Position numbers and translations under genes: made by a program
Assembly (NCBI GenBank): GCA_002319885.1
Contig: DCFT01000039.1
Coordinates: 1 to 7,974, forward strand
Reading direction: 5' to 3'
Length of the DNA stretch: 7,974 bases
Origin: Bacteroidales bacterium UBA1797
Lineage (GTDB): Bacteria > Bacteroidota > Bacteroidia > Bacteroidales > VadinHA17
The notes under the pieces: model-generated
The model's database searches: none
What the model was told of the DNA's origin: nothing
The model's input: the letters and a program-made list of their open reading frames with translations, nothing else
Shown here: piece by piece, positions 1 through 5,985 of the stretch
How positions within the stretch are numbered: the first letter of the stretch is position 1
Layout of the letters: each line of letters begins with the position of its first letter

Positions 1-215
1 TATGCACAGGTCTTAAAACCCACCATAACAGGATCAACTTTAAATTCAGAACCCCGAATAACACCGATCCTTATCAGACGTTGTACACGCTGGTGAATAG
101 CTGCTCCCGAGACTCCACACTCCCTGGCAACCTCAAGGTAAGGTATCCTTGCATTTTTTGTGATAATATCAAGAATTTTCTTATCAAGATTATCAATTTG
201 TAAACTTTCAGACAT
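1..215 (-). CDS. Lrp/AsnC-family transcriptional regulator, partial (C-terminus beyond window)
   Basis: The minus strand reads from an ATG at 213-215 through 71 codons to the window edge with no stop, so only the N-terminal DNA-binding part is present. The translation begins MSESLQIDNLDKKILDII and continues with NARIPYLEVARECGVS, an RVQRL recognition-helix end and GVIRG. This is the standard order of an Lrp/AsnC winged helix-turn-helix (about residues 8-60): LDxxD..IL, NAR, the A..CGVS turn, RV..L, G.I.G. The missing C-terminal part would be the RAM/ligand-binding domain, normally about 80 further residues. Members of this family usually sense amino acids and control amino-acid metabolism; the effector and targets here are unknown. 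It lies 127 bases downstream of pyrD on the same strand, far enough to have its own promoter, and a possible -7 box is at 266-273. The family call is secure; the specific role is not. Confidence 0.9.
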   Translation of the reverse strand, partial: MSESLQIDNLDKKILDIITKNARIPYLEVARECGVSGAAIHQRVQRLIRIGVIRGSEFKVDPVMVGFKTCA

Positions 216-265
216 TTTTATACTGGTTATTTAATAGATTTAAACAATATGTTTTTATTTTCTTA

Positions 266-273
266 CAAATTTA
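266..273 (-). promoter_or_regulatory. possible -7 promoter box for the Lrp/AsnC gene
   Basis: On the minus strand this reads TAAATTTG, an exact match to the Bacteroidota -7 consensus TAnnTTTG, about 50 bases upstream of the ATG. No TTG or TTTG is found at the expected 17-21 base distance, so only half of the promoter is supported. Single -7 matches arise easily by chance in AT-rich DNA. Confidence 0.3.
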
Positions 274-342
274 AAGCAAAAAAGAGAGATTGTATTAATC
301 AGGTTAAAAATGTTTTAAAATTTTTATTTCTGTTCTCTCTGT

Positions 343-1260
343 TCAGGTGGTACGATTTATGAAACCTGTTATTTCAGTTATATCAGAAAAGCCTTTTAGT
401 AAAAGATAACTTTCAATTCCTTCGAGAATTTTGACAGAGGACTGTGGATCAATGAATGAAGCTGTACCTACCTGAATTGCGCTTGCACCGGCCAGGATAA
501 ATTCCAGAGCATCGGAAGCTGACATTATCCCTCCGATTCCTATTACCGGTATTTTTACAGCATTTGCGACCTGCCAGACCATCCTTAATGCCACCGGTTT
601 TATAGCCGGACCGGAAAGACCTCCTGTTACAGTTGACAGAGAAGGTTTCATTTTTGCAACATCAACCGACATCCCCAGCAAAGTATTGATAAGGGAGACT
701 GAATCAGCGCCCTCTTCTTCAACAACCCTGGCAAAATCGACAATATTTGTAACATTAGGAGATAATTTGACAATAAGCTTACCTGAATAGACAGATCTTA
801 CCTCTCTTGTTACTTCACGTGAAGAATCGAGGTTGGTCCCAAATACCATTCCACCCATTTTTACATTAGGACATGAGATGTTGAGCTCGATGGCCCTGAT
901 TTTCTTTAGTTTATTAACCCTCTCTGCAAGAGCTATATAGTCTTCAATATAACTTCCATTTATATTAACTATAACATTGGTATCATAGTTAATAACCCTC
1001 GGATAAATATGTTCTTCAAAGTAATCGATGCCTTTGTTCTGCAAACCAACAGCATTAAGCATTCCTGAAGGGGTCTCGGCCATTCTGGGATAAAGATTGC
1101 CTTCCCTCGGTTCCAAAGTGGTTCCTTTAAGGACAATCCCTCCAAGCCTGGAGACATTAATAAAATCATCGAATTCCGATCCATAGCCAAATGTGCCGGA
1201 GGCTGTTAACACCGGGTTTTTAAAGTGCAGATCACCAATAGAAAAACCTAGATTCACCAT
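343..1260 (-). CDS. pyrD: dihydroorotate dehydrogenase, class 1B catalytic subunit
   Basis: Oxidises dihydroorotate to orotate in the cytoplasm, the fourth step of de novo pyrimidine synthesis, using FMN and passing electrons to PyrK. The 305-residue protein is the usual length for class 1 enzymes. Visible motifs are NPVLTASGTFGYG near residue 15, LKGTT at 44-48, NISCPN at 127-132, VKLSPN at 164-169, INT at 191-193, GGLSGPAIKP at 213-222, GIGGI at 241-245 and GT at 265-266 for the FMN phosphate. Cys130 sits where class 1 enzymes carry their catalytic base; class 2 quinone-dependent enzymes use Ser and have an N-terminal extension, absent here. The ATG at 1258-1260 overlaps the end of pyrK by 7 bases, in the shared string ATGGTGA, pointing to translational coupling in one transcript. 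The pyrK partner marks it as the NAD-linked 1B type rather than the fumarate-linked 1A type. Confidence 0.96.
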   Translation of the reverse strand: MVNLGFSIGDLHFKNPVLTASGTFGYGSEFDDFINVSRLGGIVLKGTTLEPREGNLYPRMAETPSGMLNAVGLQNKGIDYFEEHIYPRVINYDTNVIVNINGSYIEDYIALAERVNKLKKIRAIELNISCPNVKMGGMVFGTNLDSSREVTREVRSVYSGKLIVKLSPNVTNIVDFARVVEEEGADSVSLINTLLGMSVDVAKMKPSLSTVTGGLSGPAIKPVALRMVWQVANAVKIPVIGIGGIMSASDALEFILAGASAIQVGTASFIDPQSSVKILEGIESYLLLKGFSDITEITGFINRTT

Positions 1261-2021
1261 TTTAAATCATTTACATTGAACACCGGTCCGTCAGTACATG
1301 TGCAAATATTGCCTTTTACTGTATCGACTATACAACACAAACAGGCTCCTATTCCACAAGCCATGAGGTTTTCGAGTGATACTTCACATATAATATTCCG
1401 GTTTTTACTATAAGCTGCCAGTGCCTTCATCATTGTCTCAGGTCCGCAACAACAGATCCTGTCATATTTCTGCGTTGAAAAAACAGAGTGGCTGGTTACA
1501 TATCCTTTCTCTCCAACAGATCCATCTTCGGTTGTAATGAAGACATTCCCAATTTTACTGTATTCTTCAAACTCAATTATCCTTGCATTGTTTCGGAAAC
1601 CGAGAAGGATATCAGGAATGAAACCATTGAATTTAAAATACCTGGCTAGAAATAGCAGAGGCGCTATCCCACATCCACCACCAACCAGCAACACTTTTTC
1701 AGTTTTTTCAGGAAGAGTAAACCAATTGCCTAATGGGTATATAATATTAAGCAAATCTCCTTCTGCCAGTCCGGAGAGCATTTTAGTACCCTTCCCGACT
1801 ATCTGAATCAGAATTTTAAACGTATTATTCTCATAATCAACATCATGAATAGAGACAGGCCGACGCAGAAATGTTTCCTTGCTGCCATCAATCCTGACCT
1901 GTGCGAACTGACCTGGTTTGAAATCGGCAATATTTGTGCCGGCAAATAATTCGAGAATAAAAAAATCGTTATTAAGGCGCTTATTTCCAATTACTTTGAG
2001 ATCATCAATGCGCTTTGCCAT
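1254..2021 (-). CDS. pyrK: dihydroorotate dehydrogenase electron-transfer subunit
   Basis: The FAD and [2Fe-2S] subunit that carries electrons from PyrD to NAD+. Counting from the ATG at 2019-2021 it has 255 residues, normal for PyrK. The FAD-binding RRPVSI is at about 53-58, the NAD-binding GGGCGIAP at 114-121 and CGPE at 192-195. The C-terminal cluster ligands C222-x4-C227-x2-C230-x11-C242 are followed by TDGPVF, the PyrK signature. Extra cysteines sit next to the ligands. The frame stays open upstream to a TTG at 2064-2066, which would add 15 residues. That start is unlikely, because a good promoter -7 box (2039-2046) lies inside the extension and transcription would begin downstream of the TTG. 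It overlaps pyrD by 7 bases and shares its promoter. Confidence 0.95.
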   Translation of the reverse strand: MAKRIDDLKVIGNKRLNNDFFILELFAGTNIADFKPGQFAQVRIDGSKETFLRRPVSIHDVDYENNTFKILIQIVGKGTKMLSGLAEGDLLNIIYPLGNWFTLPEKTEKVLLVGGGCGIAPLLFLARYFKFNGFIPDILLGFRNNARIIEFEEYSKIGNVFITTEDGSVGEKGYVTSHSVFSTQKYDRICCCGPETMMKALAAYSKNRNIICEVSLENLMACGIGACLCCIVDTVKGNICTCTDGPVFNVNDLKW

Positions 2022-2038
2022 CTGGTGTACATTTATGA

Positions 2039-2067
2039 CAAAGATAATTGTAATGACTGATTTCAAA
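2039..2067 (-). promoter_or_regulatory. promoter of pyrKD, Bacteroidota type
   Basis: On the minus strand a TTTG (2064-2067) is followed after 17 bases by TATCTTTG (2039-2046), an exact TAnnTTTG. This is the layout known for the primary sigma factor of Bacteroidota. Transcription would start near 2032, leaving only about 10-13 bases before the pyrK ATG at 2021. That is too short for an attenuator or riboswitch leader, so any pyrimidine control would have to act by other means. Confidence 0.6.
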
Positions 2068-2118
2068 AAATTAATACTAATGATATTTGTCTAAACAGCT
2101 AAAATCATTCTTTGTCTA

Positions 2119-2556
2119 TTACCGGCGCGGAAAAAATTCTTCAAAACTGCTATCTTCATAAAACCACACTATTTTTACAACTTCTGAAGCTATTTTCTTT
2201 TGAGAATCAACAGTTTCGCTGTCAGTTATTGTTTCTTTGGCCCGATTATTATCCAAATGAGCCGCTGAAAGAGTGTTTTGCTCTTCTATCTCAGGCTTTA
2301 TGGTGTTATATGATGGATCATAATCAAACAGATTCTGCATTTTGCTCTCTTTATACATTGTTCCTTTGCCAAATAATAGCCAATCAGTCGAGAGATAACG
2401 GTATTTCTCAAGCATTTTTAATACAAAATCGAGACTGGGATTGTTCCTTCCCGAAAGTATATGGGAGATACCTGAAGCCTGAACACCAATTTCCTCGGCT
2501 AATTGTGCAGAGGATTTGTTTTCATTCTTTAAAAATTCAAGTAAACGCTCTTTCAT
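2119..2556 (-). CDS. XRE-family helix-turn-helix transcriptional regulator
   Basis: A 145-residue DNA-binding protein, taking the ATG at 2554-2556. The frame stays open 21 codons further, but that part runs through the predicted promoter and operators and is AT-rich, so it is rejected. The helix-turn-helix spans about residues 15-49: SSAQLAEEIGVQASGISHILSGRNNPSLD matches the XRE/Cro pattern (Q.LAE..GV....IS....GR..PSLD), with the recognition helix near 26-36. It is followed by STDWLLFGKGTMY, a common extension of this fold. Residues 70-120 are polar and probably a linker. The C-terminus (IVWFYEDSSFEEFFP) resembles a short aromatic/acidic tail I recall from other Bacteroidota XRE proteins; its role is unknown. 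No peptidase or sensor domain is visible. Palindromes at 2574-2631 directly upstream suggest autoregulation. It is transcribed toward pyrKD, which has its own promoter. Confidence 0.85.
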   Translation of the reverse strand: MKERLLEFLKNENKSSAQLAEEIGVQASGISHILSGRNNPSLDFVLKMLEKYRYLSTDWLLFGKGTMYKESKMQNLFDYDPSYNTIKPEIEEQNTLSAAHLDNNRAKETITDSETVDSQKKIASEVVKIVWFYEDSSFEEFFPRR

Positions 2557-2573
2557 TGTAACAATATTAACTA

Positions 2574-2585
2574 TTACAAATGTAA
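2574..2585. promoter_or_regulatory. palindromic putative operator 1, overlapping the xre -7 box
   Basis: TTACAAATGTAA is an inverted repeat of TTACA with two central bases. It covers the minus-strand TACATTTG at 2577-2584 and lies 18 bases upstream of the xre ATG. A protein bound here would block xre transcription. The binding protein is inferred to be XRE itself. Confidence 0.5.
2577..2584 (-). promoter_or_regulatory. possible -7 promoter box of the xre gene
   Basis: The minus strand reads TACATTTG, an exact TAnnTTTG, placing a transcription start about 14 bases before the xre ATG at 2556. That is the same geometry as at pyrK. No TTG is seen 17-21 bases upstream, so the -33 element is weak or missing, as in promoters that depend on an activator or are tightly repressed. 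Confidence 0.4.
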
Positions 2586-2597
2586 ACATATTTAAAT

Positions 2598-2609
2598 TTC
2601 CATTTGTAA
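2598..2609. promoter_or_regulatory. palindromic putative operator 2 (one mismatch)
   Basis: TTCCATTTGTAA differs from the palindrome TTACATTTGTAA at one position. It begins 24 bases after operator 1 and lies where the xre -33 region would be. Confidence 0.4.
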
Positions 2610-2619
2610 TTATATTCAT

Positions 2620-2631
2620 TTACATATGTAA
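2620..2631. promoter_or_regulatory. palindromic putative operator 3 (perfect)
   Basis: TTACATATGTAA is a perfect 12-base palindrome beginning 22 bases after operator 2. The three sites upstream of xre are spaced about two helical turns apart, so dimers bound to them would lie roughly on one face of the DNA. Confidence 0.45.
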
Positions 2632-2934
2632 TTAAGCAACATTCGTCCTAAACAGATTAAATTCAATATATTTGTAACTAATTCATTAATAGTTCATTAA
2701 AAATCAATTTACATAAAGTGTTACAGAAGTTTAGTTTTGTATTTATATGGTATATAGTATGTTAAGGCTTATTCCTAAGTATAAGCGATCAATTATCCCG
2801 GTCATTTCATAATAATAGTATCTATTTACTATATATAAATGCGGTTATATTATTGGTTTTATGTGATTTATGATAGTACAAAATTTATATCTGGAAATAT
2901 TTAATTTTGTAATGCGATTTGTTCATGAAGATAA

Positions 2935-2946
2935 TTACACATGTAA
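2935..2946. promoter_or_regulatory. palindromic putative operator 4
   Basis: TTACACATGTAA matches TTACA-NN-TGTAA exactly and lies about 300 bases beyond the xre-proximal sites, toward the symporter. With operator 5 it suggests a second control region for a plus-strand transcript. Confidence 0.4.
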
Positions 2947-2969
2947 ATAAAATACCAGATTACAGTGGT

Positions 2970-2981
2970 TTACAAATGTAA
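2970..2981. promoter_or_regulatory. palindromic putative operator 5
   Basis: TTACAAATGTAA is identical to operator 1 and begins 35 bases after operator 4. Half-sites TTTTACA near 3011 and TGTAA at 3061-3065 follow. Confidence 0.4.
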
Positions 2982-3077
2982 TTTCACTTATTCCCGGCAA
3001 TTAAATACAATTTTACACGTTCAGTAAATTTCCAGGGGTTATAGAATTCTTTTAGAAAAGTGTAATAACTCAAAAAA

Positions 3078-3314
3078 ATGAATATTTATGACTACCCTGC
3101 TGATAAGGTCAAAATATTCAATTCTGGGAAGGTTCAGGTTCTATCGCTGAAGCTTATTCCCAATTTTCTGTTTTCTTATTTAAGAGTAGCGATTTATGCT
3201 TTTAGTATAGTAATGCAATCGAATTGCCGATACTATATTTTTAATAACCCCATTACAAACGTTTTTGCAACGCTAAGTGACTATTCGCTTTCAAATACGG
3301 CAGTCCTGGCTTAA
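3078..3314 (+). CDS. doubtful 78-residue open frame upstream of the symporter
   Basis: An ATG-initiated frame of 78 codons ends in TAA 7 bases before the ATG-initiated extension of the symporter frame at 3322. The product is not recognised. It has a polar start, a hydrophobic stretch around residues 25-48 that could span a membrane once, and a tail rich in Asn, Ser and Thr. There is no signal peptide, known motif or clear ribosome-binding site. A 78-codon opening is somewhat unexpected in AT-rich DNA, but the coding signal is weak. It could be a real small membrane protein, a leader frame, or part of a dispersed repeat. Confidence 0.2.
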   Translation: MNIYDYPADKVKIFNSGKVQVLSLKLIPNFLFSYLRVAIYAFSIVMQSNCRYYIFNNPITNVFATLSDYSLSNTAVLA

Positions 3315-3402
3315 GTGAATAATGGAGGTTATTAAAAATTTTCTTTTTTATCGGGAATTATCCCAAAGATTAATTTCCTTTATCAGAATAATTGACAGAG
3401 CT

Positions 3403-4638
3403 ATGATCAAACGCCGATTTTCAATCCCAATTCATTATCAGATTCTTATAACATTAATAGCAGGTGGTTTTTTTGGATATTTTTTCCCTGATGCTACAAA
3501 CTATACAAACTGGTTCGGAGTTCTGTTTCTCCGGGCATTGAATATGATAATCATCCCTCTTATTTTATTATCTATATCCACAGGAGTGGCAAGTGTTGGA
3601 AATGCAGATAATCTCGGAAGGCTTGGGTTAAAAACAATGGGATATTATGTTTTATCGACTTTGGCCGCAATTCTTACGGGATTTCTACTTGTCAGGGTCA
3701 TTAAACCTGGTGTTGGAGCTGATCTTGGTTTTAAAACATCTGTCGAAAATCTATCTTCCATTCACGATAGTTTTGGGACAACCCTCATTAATATCATCCC
3801 TTCAAATATTTTTGAAGCCCTGATGAAAGGTCAGATGCTTTCAATTATATTCTTTGCCATCTTATTCGGTTTTTTTATAACCAAAGTGGATGATAAGCCA
3901 AGGATACTTATAGTTGATGTTTTTAATGCTGCACTTGATGTCATTATGAAGATCACTCTCTTTGTTATCGCATTTACTCCTGCTGGAATATTCAGCATTA
4001 CAGCCAGAGTAATTGCACAGCAGATACAAATGGGGAATGAAATAAGTGAAGTCATAAGCCGACTGGGACTCTACTTTATAACAGTAATGCTTGGATTGCT
4101 GATCCATGGACTTGTCACTCTTCCACTGGCAGTGAAATTGCTAGGCAAGGCAAATCCTGTAAAACATCTTAAAAACATGGTAACACCGTTATTGACGGCT
4201 TTTTCAACATCTTCCTCGAATGCAACTCTTCCACTGAGTATGAAAGCTGTTGAATTTGAAGATGGTGTTTCCAATAAAATTACCAGTTTTACACTCCCTC
4301 TTGGCGCTACGATAAATATGAATGGAACCGCTTTGTATGAATGTGTTGCAGTGATTTTTATTGCTCAGGCATATGGAATTGATCTTACGATCGGACAACA
4401 GGTAATTGTTGTTTTAACAGCTCTGCTTGCCGCGATCGGCTCAGCCGGGATTCCTATGGCCGGGTTGGTTATGATGACTGTTGTTCTGAACGCAGTTGGT
4501 CTTCCGCTCGAAGGAATAGGACTTATTTTAGCAGTTGACCGCATACTGGATATGTTCCGTACAACGATCAATGTTTTTGGAGATACATGCGGTGCCGTTA
4601 TTATAGCAAAATCAGAAGGAGAAACACTTAATATCTGA
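3403..4638 (+). CDS. dicarboxylate/amino acid:cation symporter (SDF/DAACS family), probably acidic amino acids
   Basis: An inner-membrane secondary transporter of the glutamate/aspartate transporter fold, 411 residues from the ATG at 3403. Several hydrophobic segments are followed by hairpin 1 with the serine-rich AFSTSSSNAT at 266-275, the TM7 motif NMNGT at 305-309, hairpin 2 with GIPMAG at 349-354, and TM8 with D379, D383, R386, T387, N390 and D394. By comparison with the archaeal homologue GltPh, R397 (here R386) binds the side-chain carboxylate and D394 (here D383) the amino group. Keeping both favours glutamate or aspartate over C4-dicarboxylates. The motif is normally NMDGT, so the Asp-to-Asn change is unusual. 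The frame stays open upstream to an ATG at 3322, adding 27 residues; I prefer 3403 because the family usually begins just before the IPIHYQILI segment. It is convergent with the FKBP gene (15-base gap). Confidence 0.92.
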   Translation: MIKRRFSIPIHYQILITLIAGGFFGYFFPDATNYTNWFGVLFLRALNMIIIPLILLSISTGVASVGNADNLGRLGLKTMGYYVLSTLAAILTGFLLVRVIKPGVGADLGFKTSVENLSSIHDSFGTTLINIIPSNIFEALMKGQMLSIIFFAILFGFFITKVDDKPRILIVDVFNAALDVIMKITLFVIAFTPAGIFSITARVIAQQIQMGNEISEVISRLGLYFITVMLGLLIHGLVTLPLAVKLLGKANPVKHLKNMVTPLLTAFSTSSSNATLPLSMKAVEFEDGVSNKITSFTLPLGATINMNGTALYECVAVIFIAQAYGIDLTIGQQVIVVLTALLAAIGSAGIPMAGLVMMTVVLNAVGLPLEGIGLILAVDRILDMFRTTINVFGDTCGAVIIAKSEGETLNI

Positions 4639-4653
4639 AAAAAAACACTTCCG

Positions 4654-5190
4654 TTAACTGCATGAGCCTGAGCAGCCTTCATTGCTGTTACTTCCACAGG
4701 AAGAACAGGTGTGATTTGCTCCTGCAATCTCTTCCTCCGAAGCATCTGTGACTTCAACAATTTTCCCTGAAAAAAACAGATCAATACCGGCCATAGGATG
4801 GTTGAAATCCATCCTTACATATGTCTCCGTGATTTCATTTATGATTCCGGTTAAAGGATTTCCTTCCGAATCAGTCATCGGTACTTCATTACCCACCCTG
4901 CAAATGTCTTCATTCAATTTTCCATCGTTTTCAAACACAGAAACAGGAACATTGATAATCATCTCTTCCCTTTTTTCTCCATAGGCCATTCCTGAATTAA
5001 GAGTGAATCTGAAATTATCTCCTTCATTCAACATATTTATATTTGATTCAAAAACGGGGAGCAATCTGCCAGTTCCATAGATGAATTTCAGAGGCCTTGT
5101 CTCATCCAGCGCTTCAATAATTCTTCCATTTGAATCATTTTCTCTCAGTTCATAAATCAGAGAGACCATTTTATTATTTTCAATTTTCAT
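4654..5190 (-). CDS. SlyD-like FKBP-type peptidyl-prolyl cis-trans isomerase with Cys-rich tail
   Basis: A cytoplasmic prolyl isomerase and probable chaperone of 178 residues, with no signal peptide. The FKBP core is split: FIYGTGRLLPVFE (37-49) and LNEGDNFRFTL (54-64) lead to MAYGE (68-72). An insert-in-flap region, typical of SlyD, spans about 77-125, and the core resumes at DFNHPMAG (128-135), the SlyD hallmark, then FFSGKIVEVTDA. The tail (159-178) carries His160 and Cys162, 165, 173 and 177 arranged as C-x2-C-x7-C-x3-C. Known SlyD proteins have a His/Cys-rich tail that binds nickel and other metals, so metal binding is plausible here. The first ATG (5188-5190) is chosen; Met8 is an alternative. 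It has its own promoter at 5214-5242 and converges on the symporter. The family is secure; the metal role is inferred. Confidence 0.9.
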   Translation of the reverse strand: MKIENNKMVSLIYELRENDSNGRIIEALDETRPLKFIYGTGRLLPVFESNINMLNEGDNFRFTLNSGMAYGEKREEMIINVPVSVFENDGKLNEDICRVGNEVPMTDSEGNPLTGIINEITETYVRMDFNHPMAGIDLFFSGKIVEVTDASEEEIAGANHTCSSCGSNSNEGCSGSCS

Positions 5191-5213
5191 CTCAACTTAT
5201 TTTTTTAAAGGTG

Positions 5214-5242
5214 CAAATATAATTGAAATTACCGGTAGGCAA
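5214..5242 (-). promoter_or_regulatory. promoter of the FKBP-type isomerase gene
   Basis: On the minus strand TTG (5240-5242) is followed after 18 bases by TATATTTG (5214-5221), an exact Bacteroidota-type promoter. It lies just downstream of the terminator-like hairpin of the preceding gene, so the isomerase gene is probably transcribed on its own. Confidence 0.55.
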
Positions 5243-5254
5243 TAAGTCCAATAT

Positions 5255-5287
5255 AAAAATTCCGGATAATTATTTAAAACCCGGAAT
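5255..5287 (-). terminator. probable rho-independent terminator of the secreted-protein gene
   Basis: Read on the minus strand, ATTCCGG (5287-5281) and CCGGAAT (5265-5259) form a 7-base-pair stem around a 15-base loop. TTTT (5258-5255) follows, five T in a row when the last stem base is counted. It begins 24 bases after the stop codon of the gene ending at 5311 and precedes the next promoter. The loop is long and the T run short, hence moderate confidence. Confidence 0.5.
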
Positions 5288-5310
5288 ATCATAAGCAATA
5301 AGAGAGAGAA

Positions 5311-5916
5311 TCAGAAAGTGAAAGATATTCTCATTTCCGGTTTGGAGTAGATACTATAGCCTGAATCATTTAAAGGCCATAAAAGCATAAAATTTAATGA
5401 GGCTCTGCGCCCTATCTGCTGACTTATTCCTCCGCCGACAAGTAGAGTATTTACATAGAATCTATCGGATGTATAAGGGTAAGGATATTTCCAAAATGAA
5501 GACTTGAGACTAAGTAATTCATCCTCTGCATGGAGAAAAACTCCCGTATGAACTCCCATAGGAATAAATGAACCAATATCCTGGATAACAACTAATTGTA
5601 CATATCCTTTCCCACCATACAGAGCTGTAGCAACCTCATAGTCTTTATAATACCTGTAGGTGGGTCCCACAGCAACAGCAAGTCTGGGTAAAACCCAGTA
5701 TCCGACAACTGGTGATAACTGGATGTCTGTAATACTACCAAATTGTAAGCCGAAATTTCCACCAAAAAACAGTCTTTCTCTGAATGGGGGTGCTTTTTCC
5801 GGTCCGGTCTGATCATAGGGAAATTGATCTTCCTTCGTTTTCTGTGCTGAGAGTATTGAATATGAAGCAAATAAAAGAAAACTAATTAAAAAGATAATCC
5901 GGGAAAAACGTATCAT
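5311..5916 (-). CDS. secreted, probably outer-membrane beta-barrel-like protein of unknown function
   Basis: A 201-residue protein starting at the ATG 5914-5916. Residues 1-24 form a classical signal peptide: a basic start (MIRFSR), a hydrophobic core to about residue 22, and probable cleavage after SILSA before Gln25. There is no lipobox cysteine. The mature part (about 177 residues) has a proline-rich polar lead (FPYDQTGPEKAPPF), then alternating hydrophobic and aromatic stretches such as RLFFGGNFGLQFG, LSPVVGYWVLPRLAVAVGPTY, YVQLVVIQDIGS and ASLNFMLLWPL, consistent with amphipathic beta strands. It ends in MRISFTF; a terminal Phe is the usual recognition signal for outer-membrane barrels. 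Similar unnamed proteins are common in Bacteroidota, but I cannot assign a specific family. No promoter was clear, and a terminator-like hairpin follows it. Surface location is inferred. Confidence 0.75.
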   Translation of the reverse strand: MIRFSRIIFLISFLLFASYSILSAQKTKEDQFPYDQTGPEKAPPFRERLFFGGNFGLQFGSITDIQLSPVVGYWVLPRLAVAVGPTYRYYKDYEVATALYGGKGYVQLVVIQDIGSFIPMGVHTGVFLHAEDELLSLKSSFWKYPYPYTSDRFYVNTLLVGGGISQQIGRRASLNFMLLWPLNDSGYSIYSKPEMRISFTF

Positions 5917-5985
5917 GGAAGTACTTTATTATTAAGGTTATTTTTTCAAGCCTGTTGTTTCTTAAGTGACTGATACAAATAAACG

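Larger units (their letters stand above)
2557..3402. other. long AT-rich intergenic region with a palindrome cluster and no secure gene
   Basis: About 846 bases between the divergent xre gene and the symporter start. Bases 2640-3060 are rich in stops in all frames I read, and I found no tRNA-like or rRNA-like segment. The region holds five TTACA-NN-TGTAA palindromes (2574, 2598, 2620, 2935, 2970), looser copies at 2666-2677 (ATATATTTGTAA) and 2901-2912 (TTAATTTTGTAA), a short stem GCTTAT/ATAAGC at 2767-2786, and a doubtful 78-codon frame at 3078-3314. TAnnTTTG matches on the plus strand at 2667, 2732 and 2902 lack a proper -33 partner, so the symporter promoter cannot be placed. Confidence 0.7.

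Noticed and set aside
311..342. Terminator after pyrD
   Set aside because: Only A/T-rich sequence with no GC-containing stem; read-through into the Lrp gene cannot be excluded.
2022..2118. PyrR-type attenuator or riboswitch ahead of pyrKD
   Set aside because: The predicted transcript leader is only about 10-13 bases and no hairpin with a T run is seen before the gene.
2112..2561. A 149-codon plus-strand frame opposite xre
   Set aside because: It is fully antisense to a recognisable XRE helix-turn-helix protein and has no motif of its own.
2963..2972. Ten-base string ACAGTGGTTT shared with 7018-7027
   Set aside because: Ten-base matches between places in an 8 kb AT-rich window are expected by chance, and the flanks differ.
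4365..4784. A 139-codon minus-strand frame across the convergent gene ends
   Set aside because: It is antisense to the conserved symporter C-terminus and out of frame with the FKBP tail; its composition is that of an antisense shadow.
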